From NCBI GenBank assembly GCA_942493055.1, contig OW818680.1, forward strand, positions 4,898,001-4,962,000: a stretch of 64,000 nucleotides of DNA. The letters are read 5' to 3'. Each line of letters begins with the position of its first letter. Position 1 is the first letter of the stretch. Below are positions 56,441-64,000 of this stretch, in pieces. Under the pieces are notes generated by a model. That model searched no databases. It saw nothing but the letters and a program-made list of their open reading frames with translations, and was not told where the DNA came from. A program made the position numbers and the translations under genes. Origin of the DNA: CAIZQW01 sp942493055. GTDB taxonomy: Bacteria > Verrucomicrobiota > Kiritimatiellia > RFP12 > UBA1067.

Positions 56441-57586
56441 ATGAAGAAGACCCTGACAGTATTATTGTTGACGGTGGTCATTCTTCTCGGGTTGGGAATT
56501 GTTTTAGTGGCGACAGCCAGTAACGTACGGGCTCAAAGTTTATACAAGAGCCCGTACGCTTTTTTTTATAAACAACTGATCTGGCTGGGTATAGCTACGG
56601 TTGTGGGCTTTGTCGCCAGCAGGTTTGACTACCATCTCTGGAAGAAGTATCCGGTACTTCCGATTCTATTCTACATCGCCATTGTCTGTGCCTTGGCACT
56701 GGTGGTTTGTCCCGGCGTGCGCAAATTGGTCAACGGCAGTTACCGGTGGCTGATCATGGGGCCTGTCCGTGTACAGCCCAGTGAATTTGCAAAACTCGCG
56801 ATGGTGGTCTGCCTCTCCGTCTGGATGGATCGTGTGGGATGGCGGGTCAAACAGTTTGTGCGCGGAGCATGCGCTCCAGCCATTTTGATTGCTTTTATTG
56901 CAGGACTGCTGCTGGCTGAGCCTGATTTTGGCGCAACCATGGTCATTTTAGTGTTAGCCGGCGGCATTCTTTTTGTGACTGGCGTGCGTTGGTTGCACCT
57001 GATTCTATTGGGGTGCGCAGCTATTCCGCCCGTTGGCCTCTTGCTTCTGTTTAATAAGAATCGAATGGATCGTCTCATGGCCTTCTTTTCGGAGACAGGG
57101 GACAAGACTGCGGCCTACCAGGTGGAGCAGGCGAAGATCGCCTTCAAATGCGGCGGGCCCTGGGGTGTCGGCTTCAATGAGAGCATCCAGAAATATAGCT
57201 ATCTGCCCGAAGCGCACACCGATTTTATCTTTGCCATCGGCGGTGAAGAGTTGGGCTTTGTCTTTACGATTTTTGTGGTCATGGCCTTTATTGTCCTCCT
57301 GGCATGCGGGATTCTTATCAGCATCCGTGCCCCTGATCGCCTGGGAAGGCTCTTGGCCTTTGGCATGACCCTGCTGCTAATCTTCCAGGCCGCCTTTAAT
57401 ATTGGCGTGGTGACAGACTGCTTGCCGACCAAGGGGCTGGCCTTGCCCTTCATGAGCTATGGGGGAACCAATTTAGTGACCGCGCTCTTTGCCATCGGCA
57501 CGCTCATCAATGTCGGCATGCACATCGATGTCTCTGACGAGCGCATCCATACCCATCTCGCCCGCGATGCGGTGAATACGATATAA
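56441..57586 (+). CDS. ftsW: FtsW-type peptidoglycan glycosyltransferase (SEDS)
   Basis: Polytopic SEDS-family enzyme of 381 residues with about ten membrane segments, polymerising lipid II at the septum with a class B PBP. Diagnostic stretches are NGSYRWLIMGPVRVQPSEFA (with the conserved Ser-Glu), LLAEPDFGATMVI, the large-loop EAHTDFIFAIGGEELGF carrying the catalytic Asp, and LPFMSYGGTNLV near the end. RodA is the alternative; the position after murD favours FtsW. It begins 14 bases after the LysM gene. A toxin-antitoxin promoter begins 5 bases after its stop. Confidence 0.93.
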   Translation: MKKTLTVLLLTVVILLGLGIVLVATASNVRAQSLYKSPYAFFYKQLIWLGIATVVGFVASRFDYHLWKKYPVLPILFYIAIVCALALVVCPGVRKLVNGSYRWLIMGPVRVQPSEFAKLAMVVCLSVWMDRVGWRVKQFVRGACAPAILIAFIAGLLLAEPDFGATMVILVLAGGILFVTGVRWLHLILLGCAAIPPVGLLLLFNKNRMDRLMAFFSETGDKTAAYQVEQAKIAFKCGGPWGVGFNESIQKYSYLPEAHTDFIFAIGGEELGFVFTIFVVMAFIVLLACGILISIRAPDRLGRLLAFGMTLLLIFQAAFNIGVVTDCLPTKGLALPFMSYGGTNLVTALFAIGTLINVGMHIDVSDERIHTHLARDAVNTI

Positions 57587-57591
57587 TCCGA

Positions 57592-57620
57592 TTGACAGAT
57601 AGGCACAAAGTAATTACAAT
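57592..57620 (+). promoter_or_regulatory. Consensus-like leaderless promoter of mazEF module 2
   Basis: TTGACA (57592-57597), 17 bp, TACAAT (57615-57620), then 7 nt to the ATG at 57628. The GTAATTAC palindrome (57610-57617) overlaps the -10 and could be the antitoxin operator. No ribosome binding site is present. Confidence 0.8.
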
Positions 57621-57627
57621 GCTCGCC

Positions 57628-57882
57628 ATGAAAACGACATTAGTGGCAATTGGAAATTCGAGAGGGGTGCGTATCCCGAAGCCCTTCATTGAGCAATGCG
57701 CATTTGAGTCGGATGCCGTGATGACGGTCGAGCACGGGGCCGTGGTCATTCGGCCTGCCCGCAAATCGCGCAGGGATTGGGGCGAGGCGTTCCAAAAGAT
57801 GGCCGAGCATAAGGATGACACGCTGATCGATGAAACACGGTCTGCATCAAGATGGGACGCTTCGGAATGGGAGTGGAAATGA
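57628..57882 (+). CDS. MazE/AbrB-type antitoxin, module 2
   Basis: An 84-residue antitoxin. Residues 1-45 are the swapped-hairpin DNA-binding domain: TTLVAIGNSRGVRIPKPFIE then VMTVEHGAVVIRPARK. The C-terminal tail is acidic and Trp-rich (DETRSASRWDASEWEWK), which would occupy the toxin groove. The ATG at 57628 is chosen because the promoter ends just before it; an ATG at 57619 lies inside the -10 box and a TTG at 57592 is the -35 itself, so neither can be transcribed from this promoter. The stop overlaps the toxin start. Confidence 0.87.
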   Translation: MKTTLVAIGNSRGVRIPKPFIEQCAFESDAVMTVEHGAVVIRPARKSRRDWGEAFQKMAEHKDDTLIDETRSASRWDASEWEWK

Positions 57883-58196
57883 AGCGCTTTGATGTCTATC
57901 TCGTCTCCCTTGATCCGACACAGGGGCGAGAAATCAAAAAGACAAGGCCTTGCGTCATTATTTCACCCGATGAGATGAATGCCTATATTGGTACGGTCAT
58001 TATCGCGCCGATGACCAGCAAGGGGCGTGATTATCCTTCCCGCGTGCACTGCACGTTCCAGGGCGTGTCCGGACAGGTGGTGCTGGATCAAGTTCGAACA
58101 GTCGATAAATCGCGACTTCTAAAAAAACTGGGGACGCTTTCCACGCATGCCTCTGATCTGGTGCTGGCTGTCCTTTCCGAGATGTTTGATCGTTAA
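57879..58196 (+). CDS. mazF: MazF/PemK-family toxin, module 2
   Basis: Predicted mRNA interferase of 105 residues. The opening FDVYLVSLDPTQGREIKKTR, the strand PCVIISPDEMN, VIIAPMTSKG and VVLDQVRTVDKSRL match MazF more closely than module 1 does. It is coupled to the antitoxin by an ATGA overlap. Its last 4 bases overlap the stop of the convergent oxidoreductase gene. The two modules in this window are only distantly similar, so they are separate acquisitions or old paralogues. Confidence 0.9.
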   Translation: MKRFDVYLVSLDPTQGREIKKTRPCVIISPDEMNAYIGTVIIAPMTSKGRDYPSRVHCTFQGVSGQVVLDQVRTVDKSRLLKKLGTLSTHASDLVLAVLSEMFDR

Positions 58197-59491
58197 ACTT
58201 TGCCTTCGAGCTTCCACGGCGCACGGGATTCGCGGCCCAGCATGGCGTTGGCGATGGGGTCGCCAATGATCTGCTCGGTCTTATAGTCCCACTTGATGGT
58301 GCGCCCTGTGAACATGGCCACCTGACCCAGATGTCCCACGCTGGTGATGCGATGGGAGGCTTCAGCAGGCGTGACGGTCGCGGTGCGATTCTTGACACAG
58401 TCAATGAATTCACGGAAGTGTCCGCCGTTGTCCAGGAGACGGAATTCGCCGGGTTCCGGCTTCATCTCCCAGATCTTCGGATTGGACGTTGCCTGATTGC
58501 CGCGTGTCACCCAGATCCATTCGCCGTTCTCGCCGATCCAGCGCGTGCCGCCGCCCTTTTCGAGCTGGCTGCCATTGGCCACAACGACTTCAAGGCCGTC
58601 AGCATACGTGCAGGTGTATTTGTAGGCGGTGGGGGAGTCATAGATGCCCTTGCCGTCCTCGAAGCTCATGCCGCCGCTGGTGATGGTCGCAGGGCCGATG
58701 GTGTCCTTGCCGACCGCCCAGAGTCCGATGTCGCAGTGGTGGCAGATCCAGTCCATCATCTGGCCGCCGCCCCAGTCGAGCACCCAGCGCCAGTCCCAGT
58801 CGAAGACGCCCTGGAAGGGACGGAAGGGGGCCGGGCCGAGCCAGAAGTCCCAGTCAAGGCCTTCAGGAATGGGCGCGTTCTGGACAGGCGGCTTGCCGCG
58901 TCCGCCATTGGGCAGGCCGATCTCAATACGTTTGACCTTGCCGATGCGGCCGTTGCGGACCAGTTCAATCGCCCGGCGGAAATTGCCGGTTGAGCGCTGC
59001 CAGCTTCCGGCCTGGAAGACACGGCCGTTGGCCTTTAAGGCATCCACGACAGCCCGTCCGTCGCGCAAGTTGTGCGAGAAGGGTTTCTCCCCGTAGATGT
59101 CCTTGCCGCGTGTGGCTGCATAGCATTCGATGACAGCATGCCAATGGTCAGGCGTGGCCACCATCACAGCATCAATGTCGGTGCGGTCGCAGACTTCACG
59201 GAAATCCTTGTAAACAAGGCAATCCTGATTGCCGTAGCGGTCATCGACGCGCTTCTTGAAGGCATCTGTCCGCTTCGTGTTGACATCGCAGCAGGCGCGC
59301 ACGTGAACGTCTTGCATGCCGAGGAACTGTCCCATGTCCCCGCTGCCCTGACTGCCTACGCCAATGCCCGCCATGACGATCTTATTGCTGGGCGCGTTTT
59401 GTCCCAGCACATGTGAGGGGACGATATTGAAGAGCGCAACGGATGCGCCGGTGGCCTGCATGAATTGACGACGTGAAAATGATTTTTTCAT
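58193..59491 (-). CDS. Tat-exported Gfo/Idh/MocA oxidoreductase, copy B
   Basis: A 432-residue NAD(P)-dependent oxidoreductase with a twin-arginine signal (SFSRRQFMQATGAS). The Rossmann region reads IVMAGIGVGSQGSGDMGQFL, the family motif is DIYGEKPFSHNLRDGRA (Glu-Lys-Pro about residue 125), and QAGSWQRSTGNFRRAIELVR and GGGQMMDWICHHCDIGLWA follow, all typical of the PVC-type secreted members. An AAAGGAG ribosome binding site precedes the ATG. It is 14 bases downstream of the HEAT/discoidin gene on the same strand. The 3-keto-sugar route with DUF1080 is a plausible but unproven role. Confidence 0.88.
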   Translation of the reverse strand: MKKSFSRRQFMQATGASVALFNIVPSHVLGQNAPSNKIVMAGIGVGSQGSGDMGQFLGMQDVHVRACCDVNTKRTDAFKKRVDDRYGNQDCLVYKDFREVCDRTDIDAVMVATPDHWHAVIECYAATRGKDIYGEKPFSHNLRDGRAVVDALKANGRVFQAGSWQRSTGNFRRAIELVRNGRIGKVKRIEIGLPNGGRGKPPVQNAPIPEGLDWDFWLGPAPFRPFQGVFDWDWRWVLDWGGGQMMDWICHHCDIGLWAVGKDTIGPATITSGGMSFEDGKGIYDSPTAYKYTCTYADGLEVVVANGSQLEKGGGTRWIGENGEWIWVTRGNQATSNPKIWEMKPEPGEFRLLDNGGHFREFIDCVKNRTATVTPAEASHRITSVGHLGQVAMFTGRTIKWDYKTEQIIGDPIANAMLGRESRAPWKLEGKV

Positions 59492-59505
59492 AGTAACGCG
59501 CTCCT

Positions 59506-61431
59506 TTACTTGAGATTGGTTGCGGTCTGTTGGATTGCGTCAAGCGTGGCTTTCGGAATCCCCGCGGTGACGCTCAACTCATGGATCGACCAGTTCAGGC
59601 GCGGGCGGCTGCCTGTTGCTGTGATCCTGATGTGGCGTACAGTCTTGTTAATGTCCATTATAAAAACAGGCTTTACACTCCCGGCCATCGTCACAAGAAC
59701 CTCCGACCACTCCTTGCCATTCAGCGAGACGCGGAGTTCACAGCCATTGGGCGTGTCGCCTTTCGATTTTTCCGTGTCAAGCGTGAGGGAGGTGATAAAA
59801 GCCTGTTCGCCAATGTCCAGCTCAAACCACATGTCAGGCTCGGAAGGTTTATTGCTTGTCCAGCGGGTTGCTGGATTGCCGTCAAACGCCTTTGAGGCGT
59901 CCCTGTCATTGTGCGACGCCTTGGCCTTGAAGCGGCTCTGATTGAGCTGGATATTGACCTTGGACTTCAAGCCTTCAAACTGCTTGTCATAAAGGCTGCG
60001 ATAGAGCTTTTTCGCTGTCACGGAGTGGGGGGAGTCAAAGGCGGACTGCAACAGCGCAAAGGTTTCAACGCCGTTCGCATTGTAGAGACGCGAGGCGATG
60101 GCTTGTTGCTTCTTGTCGTCTGTGGCGTATTTCAGCAGAGCTTGAACAGCCTCCTTTGAAGGCGGCATGTAGGAGCAGAGTGTGCGGAGTGCTTCGGCTG
60201 TGAATTCATTCTCCGGCTCAACCAGTTTGATGAACGCCTGTTCAAAGGAGGCATCCTTGAAACGTTGCATCATGGAGAACATGACACCCTTGGTCGCTTT
60301 GTCAGCGGCCTTGCCCCAGGCAGCGAGCACCAGGGCGTTGCGTTTTCCGCTCTCCATGTCCTTTGTTGCGGAGAGCAGTGCCTGCTCGGCATTGTTGATA
60401 TCACGCTCATGCGTATCTTGCAGTTGCGCGATGAGCAAGGGCACGTGTGTCGCGTTCACGACTTTGCGGACGTTACGCCAGGCCGAGGCGCGTACGTCGT
60501 CGTCTTGAGCCTTGCTGGTGTAGGGGATCAGCGTGTCCATGGCTGTGGGTAACGCCCGGTCGCCGATGATGTCCAGCAGGGTCGCGCGCTTTGCTTGGGA
60601 GGCCAGCAAGACCGCTTCGGTCTTGGGATCACGCATGACCACCAAGGCAGTGCGCGCCGCGCTGGCGATGGCAGGTGCTTTCTCAAGCGCCCTCAGGAGG
60701 AGCGGAATATCTGAGCTTGTTGCCAAGGGTGTCAGTCCCATAAGTGCAGCAACGGTCAGCGCTTCGTTTTCCGTGTTGGCCTCTTGCACGAAGAGTGGAT
60801 AACAGGCTTTATCGTTGCGTGTGGCGAGCGCCTTCAGGATGAGCACTTTCGCGTCATCGCTAGAAATGGTTTTGTAGGTCGCCATGAAGTCGGCGGTCGG
60901 CACGCTGGAGGCGCACGCGATGGCCACTTCGCGGACCTTCTTGTCGGTCGAGGCGATATAGGTGGCAAAGGACTTCGGATTTTTCTGAATATCACGATAC
61001 GCTTTTACAGACGCGTTCTCAGGAGTTTGGACGATGGTCGAGATTGCGCCGCGCGTGTCGCCCTTGGCATCCAGCATGCGCATGGCCTGCGCCTTTGTCA
61101 GGGGGTTCGCAAGGCAAGCCGCCACGTCCTCTGTCTTCACCTGGTCTGCGTAGGGCAGGAGCATGCGCAGCAGCACGAGTTTGCCGTAGTCGGTCGTCTC
61201 CTTCTTGCCAAGTAGCGGCGCGAGCTTAGCAATGCTCTGCTTGCGGATCGCCTCATCCTGGGTGGTGACAAGCTGGTTCACGCCTGCCATGGTGCAGACA
61301 GAGGCATCCAGTTCGCCGGCCTGCGCTATCTTGGTGACGAGTTCGTCGGAGATGACCGAGGGTGCGGCGTCTTGCGCAAACAGGACGTGTGCGCATATCG
61401 AAAGTGCGGCAATGCCATAGTAACGTTTCAT
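59506..61431 (-). CDS. Exported HEAT-repeat protein with C-terminal discoidin (F5/8 C) domain
   Basis: A 641-residue secreted protein. A signal peptide (ends VLFAQ) precedes about 450 residues of helical HEAT-like repeats, for example ALTVAALMGLTPLATSSDIP and ARTALVVMRDPKTEAVLLAS. The C-terminal 140 residues are a galactose-binding-like F5/8 type C domain: ASKAFDGNPATRWTSNKP, MWFELDIGEQAFITSLTL and VRHIRITATGSRPRLNWSIH. It likely binds glycan or cell surface and acts as a scaffold. It is followed after 14 bases by the oxidoreductase, so the pair is co-transcribed. Confidence 0.83.
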   Translation of the reverse strand: MKRYYGIAALSICAHVLFAQDAAPSVISDELVTKIAQAGELDASVCTMAGVNQLVTTQDEAIRKQSIAKLAPLLGKKETTDYGKLVLLRMLLPYADQVKTEDVAACLANPLTKAQAMRMLDAKGDTRGAISTIVQTPENASVKAYRDIQKNPKSFATYIASTDKKVREVAIACASSVPTADFMATYKTISSDDAKVLILKALATRNDKACYPLFVQEANTENEALTVAALMGLTPLATSSDIPLLLRALEKAPAIASAARTALVVMRDPKTEAVLLASQAKRATLLDIIGDRALPTAMDTLIPYTSKAQDDDVRASAWRNVRKVVNATHVPLLIAQLQDTHERDINNAEQALLSATKDMESGKRNALVLAAWGKAADKATKGVMFSMMQRFKDASFEQAFIKLVEPENEFTAEALRTLCSYMPPSKEAVQALLKYATDDKKQQAIASRLYNANGVETFALLQSAFDSPHSVTAKKLYRSLYDKQFEGLKSKVNIQLNQSRFKAKASHNDRDASKAFDGNPATRWTSNKPSEPDMWFELDIGEQAFITSLTLDTEKSKGDTPNGCELRVSLNGKEWSEVLVTMAGSVKPVFIMDINKTVRHIRITATGSRPRLNWSIHELSVTAGIPKATLDAIQQTATNLK

Positions 61432-61484
61432 GTAAAGTCCTTTGCTGAGTCAGCATTCACGTGAGTTGGCCATTTGAGCAAAAC

Positions 61485-61538
61485 TAAAAAGGCATAAAGA
61501 AAGCCATCAACGATTCATGGATGCATTCTTTATGCCTT
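61485..61538 (-). terminator. Terminator of the ThuA-domain gene
   Basis: A perfect 13-bp stem, AAGGCATAAAGAA (61489-61501) with TTCTTTATGCCTT (61526-61538). On the minus strand it is followed by a short T-run (TTTTTAG). Confidence 0.85.
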
Positions 61539-61567
61539 CATTTCATGTGCGAAAAGACAACGCGAAA

Positions 61568-62467
61568 TTACTTGATTTCGCCAGCGACCCACTGCGTGGC
61601 GAGAAGGATGTGTGCCAGACGCTTCGGTTCCAGATAGGTCCGCTGATCATGTGCAAACGAGGTGTAGAAGACCCGGCCTTTGCCCTCTGTGCGTGTCCAG
61701 GAGACTGGATAGTCATTCGTCTCCTTGTTGTTCTGCTTGTCAGCATTCGCGTTTGCCGTGGTCGGATCAGAGAAGTCCAATGAAACCAGCACGTGCATCT
61801 TCGAGCGGTCGCCGAAGGGCTTTGCGCTTTGGTAGATCTCGTCGCCCATCTTGAAGGGCTCCTTGCCGAAGGGCGCAGTCAGAGGGGAGTTCGGGTCATC
61901 AACCTTGAATTGCCAGGTGCCGCCGCCGCCCCAGGGGTGGCCGCCAAAGAGCGAACCGGTCATGGCGCAGAGCGTATCGCAACCCTTGAAATTGTCAGCG
62001 CCGCCATGAATGACAACATAACCTTTTCCGCCGCGGACGAACTCGGTCAGCACCTTTTCGAGGTTGTATTCCTTGTACTTGAGGCCTGTGGTGTTGTTCA
62101 GGACGAGGACATCATACTTCGCCAGGTTTTCAGCCGAGAGGTCAGCGTAGTTGTTGGAGAGGTCAGCCTTGAAAAATCCCTTCTCGGAAGCAACTTCATA
62201 CATGGCATTACCGTATTCGATGCCCTTGCCATGTGCGAAACCTTCGCAGCGCCAGAAGACGAGAATCTTCTTGGGGGTTGCAGGCTTGGTGAGCTTGAGT
62301 CCGTCAATCAGTTCAGCGATCTTGGCCTTGTCCTCGGCCTTGACGGGCTGAGGTGCGAACTCCTTTTTCGGAGCAGGCGGCGCCTTGGCAGGTGCAGGCT
62401 TGGCGGCTTGTTGGGCCCCGGCAATCGTAGCAGCGAACAGTGCCGCTGTGACCAGTGACTTCATCAT
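61568..62467 (-). CDS. Secreted ThuA-domain protein
   Basis: A 299-residue exported protein. A signal peptide (ends TIAGAQQ) and an Ala/Pro/Lys linker precede a ThuA domain of the class I glutamine-amidotransferase-like fold: KILVFWRCEGFAHGKGIEYG, YDVLVLNNTTGL, GKGYVVIHGGADNF and GGHPWGGGGTW. The domain is common in secreted carbohydrate proteins of Planctomycetes, Verrucomicrobia and Kiritimatiellota, linked to trehalose/keto-sugar metabolism, but its reaction is not established. The catalytic cysteine of amidotransferases is absent from the nucleophile position. A terminator follows, so it is probably transcribed alone. Confidence 0.87.
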   Translation of the reverse strand: MMKSLVTAALFAATIAGAQQAAKPAPAKAPPAPKKEFAPQPVKAEDKAKIAELIDGLKLTKPATPKKILVFWRCEGFAHGKGIEYGNAMYEVASEKGFFKADLSNNYADLSAENLAKYDVLVLNNTTGLKYKEYNLEKVLTEFVRGGKGYVVIHGGADNFKGCDTLCAMTGSLFGGHPWGGGGTWQFKVDDPNSPLTAPFGKEPFKMGDEIYQSAKPFGDRSKMHVLVSLDFSDPTTANANADKQNNKETNDYPVSWTRTEGKGRVFYTSFAHDQRTYLEPKRLAHILLATQWVAGEIK

Positions 62468-62567
62468 AAAGAACTCTCCCTTAATAATAGTTAGCGAATC
62501 GTTATGACGCGCTTTAATGGTGTATGACTATAACAAAAGGGGGCTATCTTGGAAAACATATTTTTTA

Positions 62568-62597
62568 TTGCCTTGTGTGAGACATTTTTTGTACAAT
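62568..62597 (+). promoter_or_regulatory. Promoter of the histidine-kinase gene
   Basis: TTGCCT (62568-62573), 18 bp, TACAAT (62592-62597). The leader of about 32 nt contains a 4-codon upstream open frame (ATG at 62607) and a GGAGG ribosome binding site at 62623-62627. Confidence 0.65.
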
Positions 62598-62635
62598 GGT
62601 GACAAAATGACTCTTTTTTAATGGAGGTGCTTCAA

Positions 62636-63823
62636 ATGCCATCTGGTTTTTTTGATAGGCTGGTAGCCCGTATTGACAAGCTTGACCCTGAAAGCCTTCA
62701 GGCGCAGATGATGCGTCTCTCCCAGGAGCGTATTTTTTTGGAGGCCATTTCGCAGACCATCCAGGAGGGCGTGCTGGTCATTGACAACGAGGGCACGCTG
62801 CTCTATGCAAACCGGGCTGCTGAAAAGATGACAGGGCTTGATTTTGCCAGGACCAAGGGGCGCTCGGTGTTGCGCTTGCTGCGGGATTGGGACTGGGAGC
62901 ATCTCTTGGATGTGCCGTCCGAAGATGAACATGAGCAGCGGGAGTGGATGCGCATGGTGACCCGCGAAATTGAGGTGCATTATCCGGCGCACCGCTATAT
63001 TCATTTTTATGCGATGCCGTTTAATCAGTCGGATGTCGATGTTAAAAGTGTCCTGATCATTTTGCGCGATGTCTCGAACGAGCGCAAGCAGGAGGCCTCG
63101 GTGATTGAGTCCGAGCGGATTAATGCGATCAAGAACCTGGCGGCAGGCCTGGCCCATGAGATTGGCAATCCGCTCAATGCGCTCAATATTCATTTGCAGC
63201 TCCTGTCTCGTGAATTATGCGAGGTGAAGGACGAAGCCGTGCGCAAGTCGTTGCAGGAGTTGACGGATGTCGCCCGCTCGGAAATCGCGCGCCTCGATGC
63301 CATCAACACGCAGTTCCTCGGGGCGATTCGTCCGAGTAAGCCCGTGATGACGCCGGAGCTTTTGACCGGGGTCCTTGAGGAGACGTTGAAGATTTTAAAG
63401 ACCGAGTTCAAAAACAGGTCGATCCATGTGTCGGTCGACGTTCCAGAGACGATCCCTGCGGTGCGGCTTGATCGGCAGCAGATCAAGCAGGTCTTTTTTA
63501 ATCTCATCAAAAACGCGCTCGAAGCGATGTCGGACGGGGGTTCGCTGCGCATTGTCTTCAACGTGGGGGATGCGTTTGTGGATATCTCCTTCATCGATTC
63601 CGGCGTGGGCATCCCGCAGGAAGATTTGGGAAGTATCTTTGAACCTTACCACTCGACAAAGAAAAAAGGCAGCGGACTCGGGCTGATGATTGTCCAGCGC
63701 ATTGTCGAAGACCATGGGGGCGAGATCGAAGTCGCCAGCAAGCTGGGCCAGGGCGCCTGCTTCAAGATCCGCCTCCCCCGTAACGAACGCCGCGTCCGTA
63801 TGCTGAAAGAATCGAAGGAATAG
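62636..63823 (+). CDS. PAS-domain sensor histidine kinase (NtrB-like)
   Basis: A 395-residue soluble sensor kinase without membrane segments. Residues 25-150 form a PAS domain (SQTIQEGVLVIDNEGTLLYA). The phosphoacceptor helix has the H-box LAAGLAHEIGNPLNALNIH (His near residue 172). The ATPase has the N-box KQVFFNLIKNALEAMSDGG, G1 DSGVGIPQEDLG, F-box IFEPYHSTKKKGSGLGL and G2. The ATG at 62636 is preferred because GGAGG lies 8 bases upstream; the ATG at 62621 overlaps that site. The H-box HEIGNPLN and the following receiver gene indicate an NtrB/NtrC-type system. The signal is unknown. Confidence 0.9.
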   Translation: MPSGFFDRLVARIDKLDPESLQAQMMRLSQERIFLEAISQTIQEGVLVIDNEGTLLYANRAAEKMTGLDFARTKGRSVLRLLRDWDWEHLLDVPSEDEHEQREWMRMVTREIEVHYPAHRYIHFYAMPFNQSDVDVKSVLIILRDVSNERKQEASVIESERINAIKNLAAGLAHEIGNPLNALNIHLQLLSRELCEVKDEAVRKSLQELTDVARSEIARLDAINTQFLGAIRPSKPVMTPELLTGVLEETLKILKTEFKNRSIHVSVDVPETIPAVRLDRQQIKQVFFNLIKNALEAMSDGGSLRIVFNVGDAFVDISFIDSGVGIPQEDLGSIFEPYHSTKKKGSGLGLMIVQRIVEDHGGEIEVASKLGQGACFKIRLPRNERRVRMLKESKE

Positions 63824-63825
63824 CC

Positions 63826-64000
63826 ATGAATAAACCAATGATCTTAGTTGTAGATGATGACAGGAACACGCGCGAGGGGCTGCAACGCGGGCTCCAGCGC
63901 CACTATGAGGTGCGGACTGCGGAGAGCGCGGAGGCTGCGCTGGCGGTGCTGGCGCGCGAGCCGGATGTGGCGCTCATGTTGTCGGACCTGCGGATGCCGG
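63826..64000 (+). CDS. Response regulator, 5' part only (NtrC-like), cut by window end
   Basis: The first 58 codons of a response regulator. The receiver domain begins MILVVDDDRNTREGLQRGLQ, with the acidic pocket DDD near residues 10-12 and the phosphoacceptor aspartate in LMLSDLRMP (about residue 54). It starts 2 bases after the kinase stop with GAAGGA upstream. The window ends before any AAA+ or DNA-binding domain can be seen, so the NtrC-type call rests on the kinase partner. Confidence 0.87.
   Translation, partial: MNKPMILVVDDDRNTREGLQRGLQRHYEVRTAESAEAALAVLAREPDVALMLSDLRMP

Overview
The window reads as a chromosome segment from a Gram-negative, polysaccharide-degrading bacterium of the PVC superphylum, most likely Kiritimatiellota or Lentisphaerae. 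This is an inference from gene content: an AlgE-type outer-membrane porin, several lipoproteins, Tat-exported Gfo/Idh/MocA oxidoreductases, DUF1080 and ThuA domain proteins, a secreted GH105-DUF4861 enzyme and C-type-lectin-like secreted proteins. No ribosomal RNA or ribosomal operon is present to fix the taxonomy. No transposase, integrase, CRISPR array or phage gene was seen.

Layout. 0-4 kb: a fused ABC permease, alanine racemase and an ATP-grasp ligase. 4-7.8 kb: DNA primase, convergently overlapped by a DUF6941 gene, and a zinc dehydrogenase. 7.8-19.5 kb: a tightly packed ten-gene plus-strand operon (membrane protein, folB, MurU/AmgK-like fusion, an unknown protein broken by a frameshift, hslO, GT39-like glycosyltransferase, thiD, DEDD exonuclease, M50-like membrane peptidase, RiPP-type B12/radical SAM enzyme) that ends at a bidirectional terminator shared with gapA. 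20.6-23.1 kb: tRNA-Leu(GAG) and an rhlE-type helicase with a long structured leader.

23.2-32.8 kb is a nearly complete unsaturated-uronate (pectin/alginate-type) utilisation locus: porin, eda, two tandem secreted lectin-like proteins, kdgK, GH105, kduI and kduD. Together KduI, KduD, KdgK and Eda convert 5-keto-4-deoxyuronate to pyruvate and glyceraldehyde 3-phosphate, which GapA can oxidise. No polysaccharide lyase is in the window. 33-37 kb: rsmE, a MazEF module, queD, a PQQ-type propeller protein and a DUF1080 protein. 37.6-43.7 kb: SIMPL protein, TPR lipoprotein, a 29-codon ribosomal-protein-like gene, hisG and polA. 44.8-51 kb: secreted esterases, a DUF6055 protein and an oxidoreductase. 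51-57.6 kb: tRNA-Ser(CGA), a GT4 glycosyltransferase, murF, murD, a LysM lipoprotein and ftsW. 57.6-64 kb: a second MazEF module, an oxidoreductase, a HEAT/discoidin protein, a ThuA protein and an NtrB/NtrC-like two-component pair cut by the window end.

The most unusual material is non-coding. At 43.8-44.7 kb, with one more copy at 37.4 kb, about 55-bp repeats with terminal AAGTTAC/GTAACTT arms alternate with different inserts. The hairpin at the centre of the repeats changes sequence from copy to copy but keeps its pairing. Two of the inserts are near-identical copies of a roughly 260-nt sequence that can fold as a three-way junction. Many inserts, and other intergenic spots across the window, carry short motifs repeated with an exact 9-bp (sometimes 8-bp) period, often arranged as inverted arms. 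Separately, at least five genes have a sigma70-type promoter whose -10 box ends 6-8 nt before the ATG with no ribosome binding site, so leaderless transcription appears to be common here.
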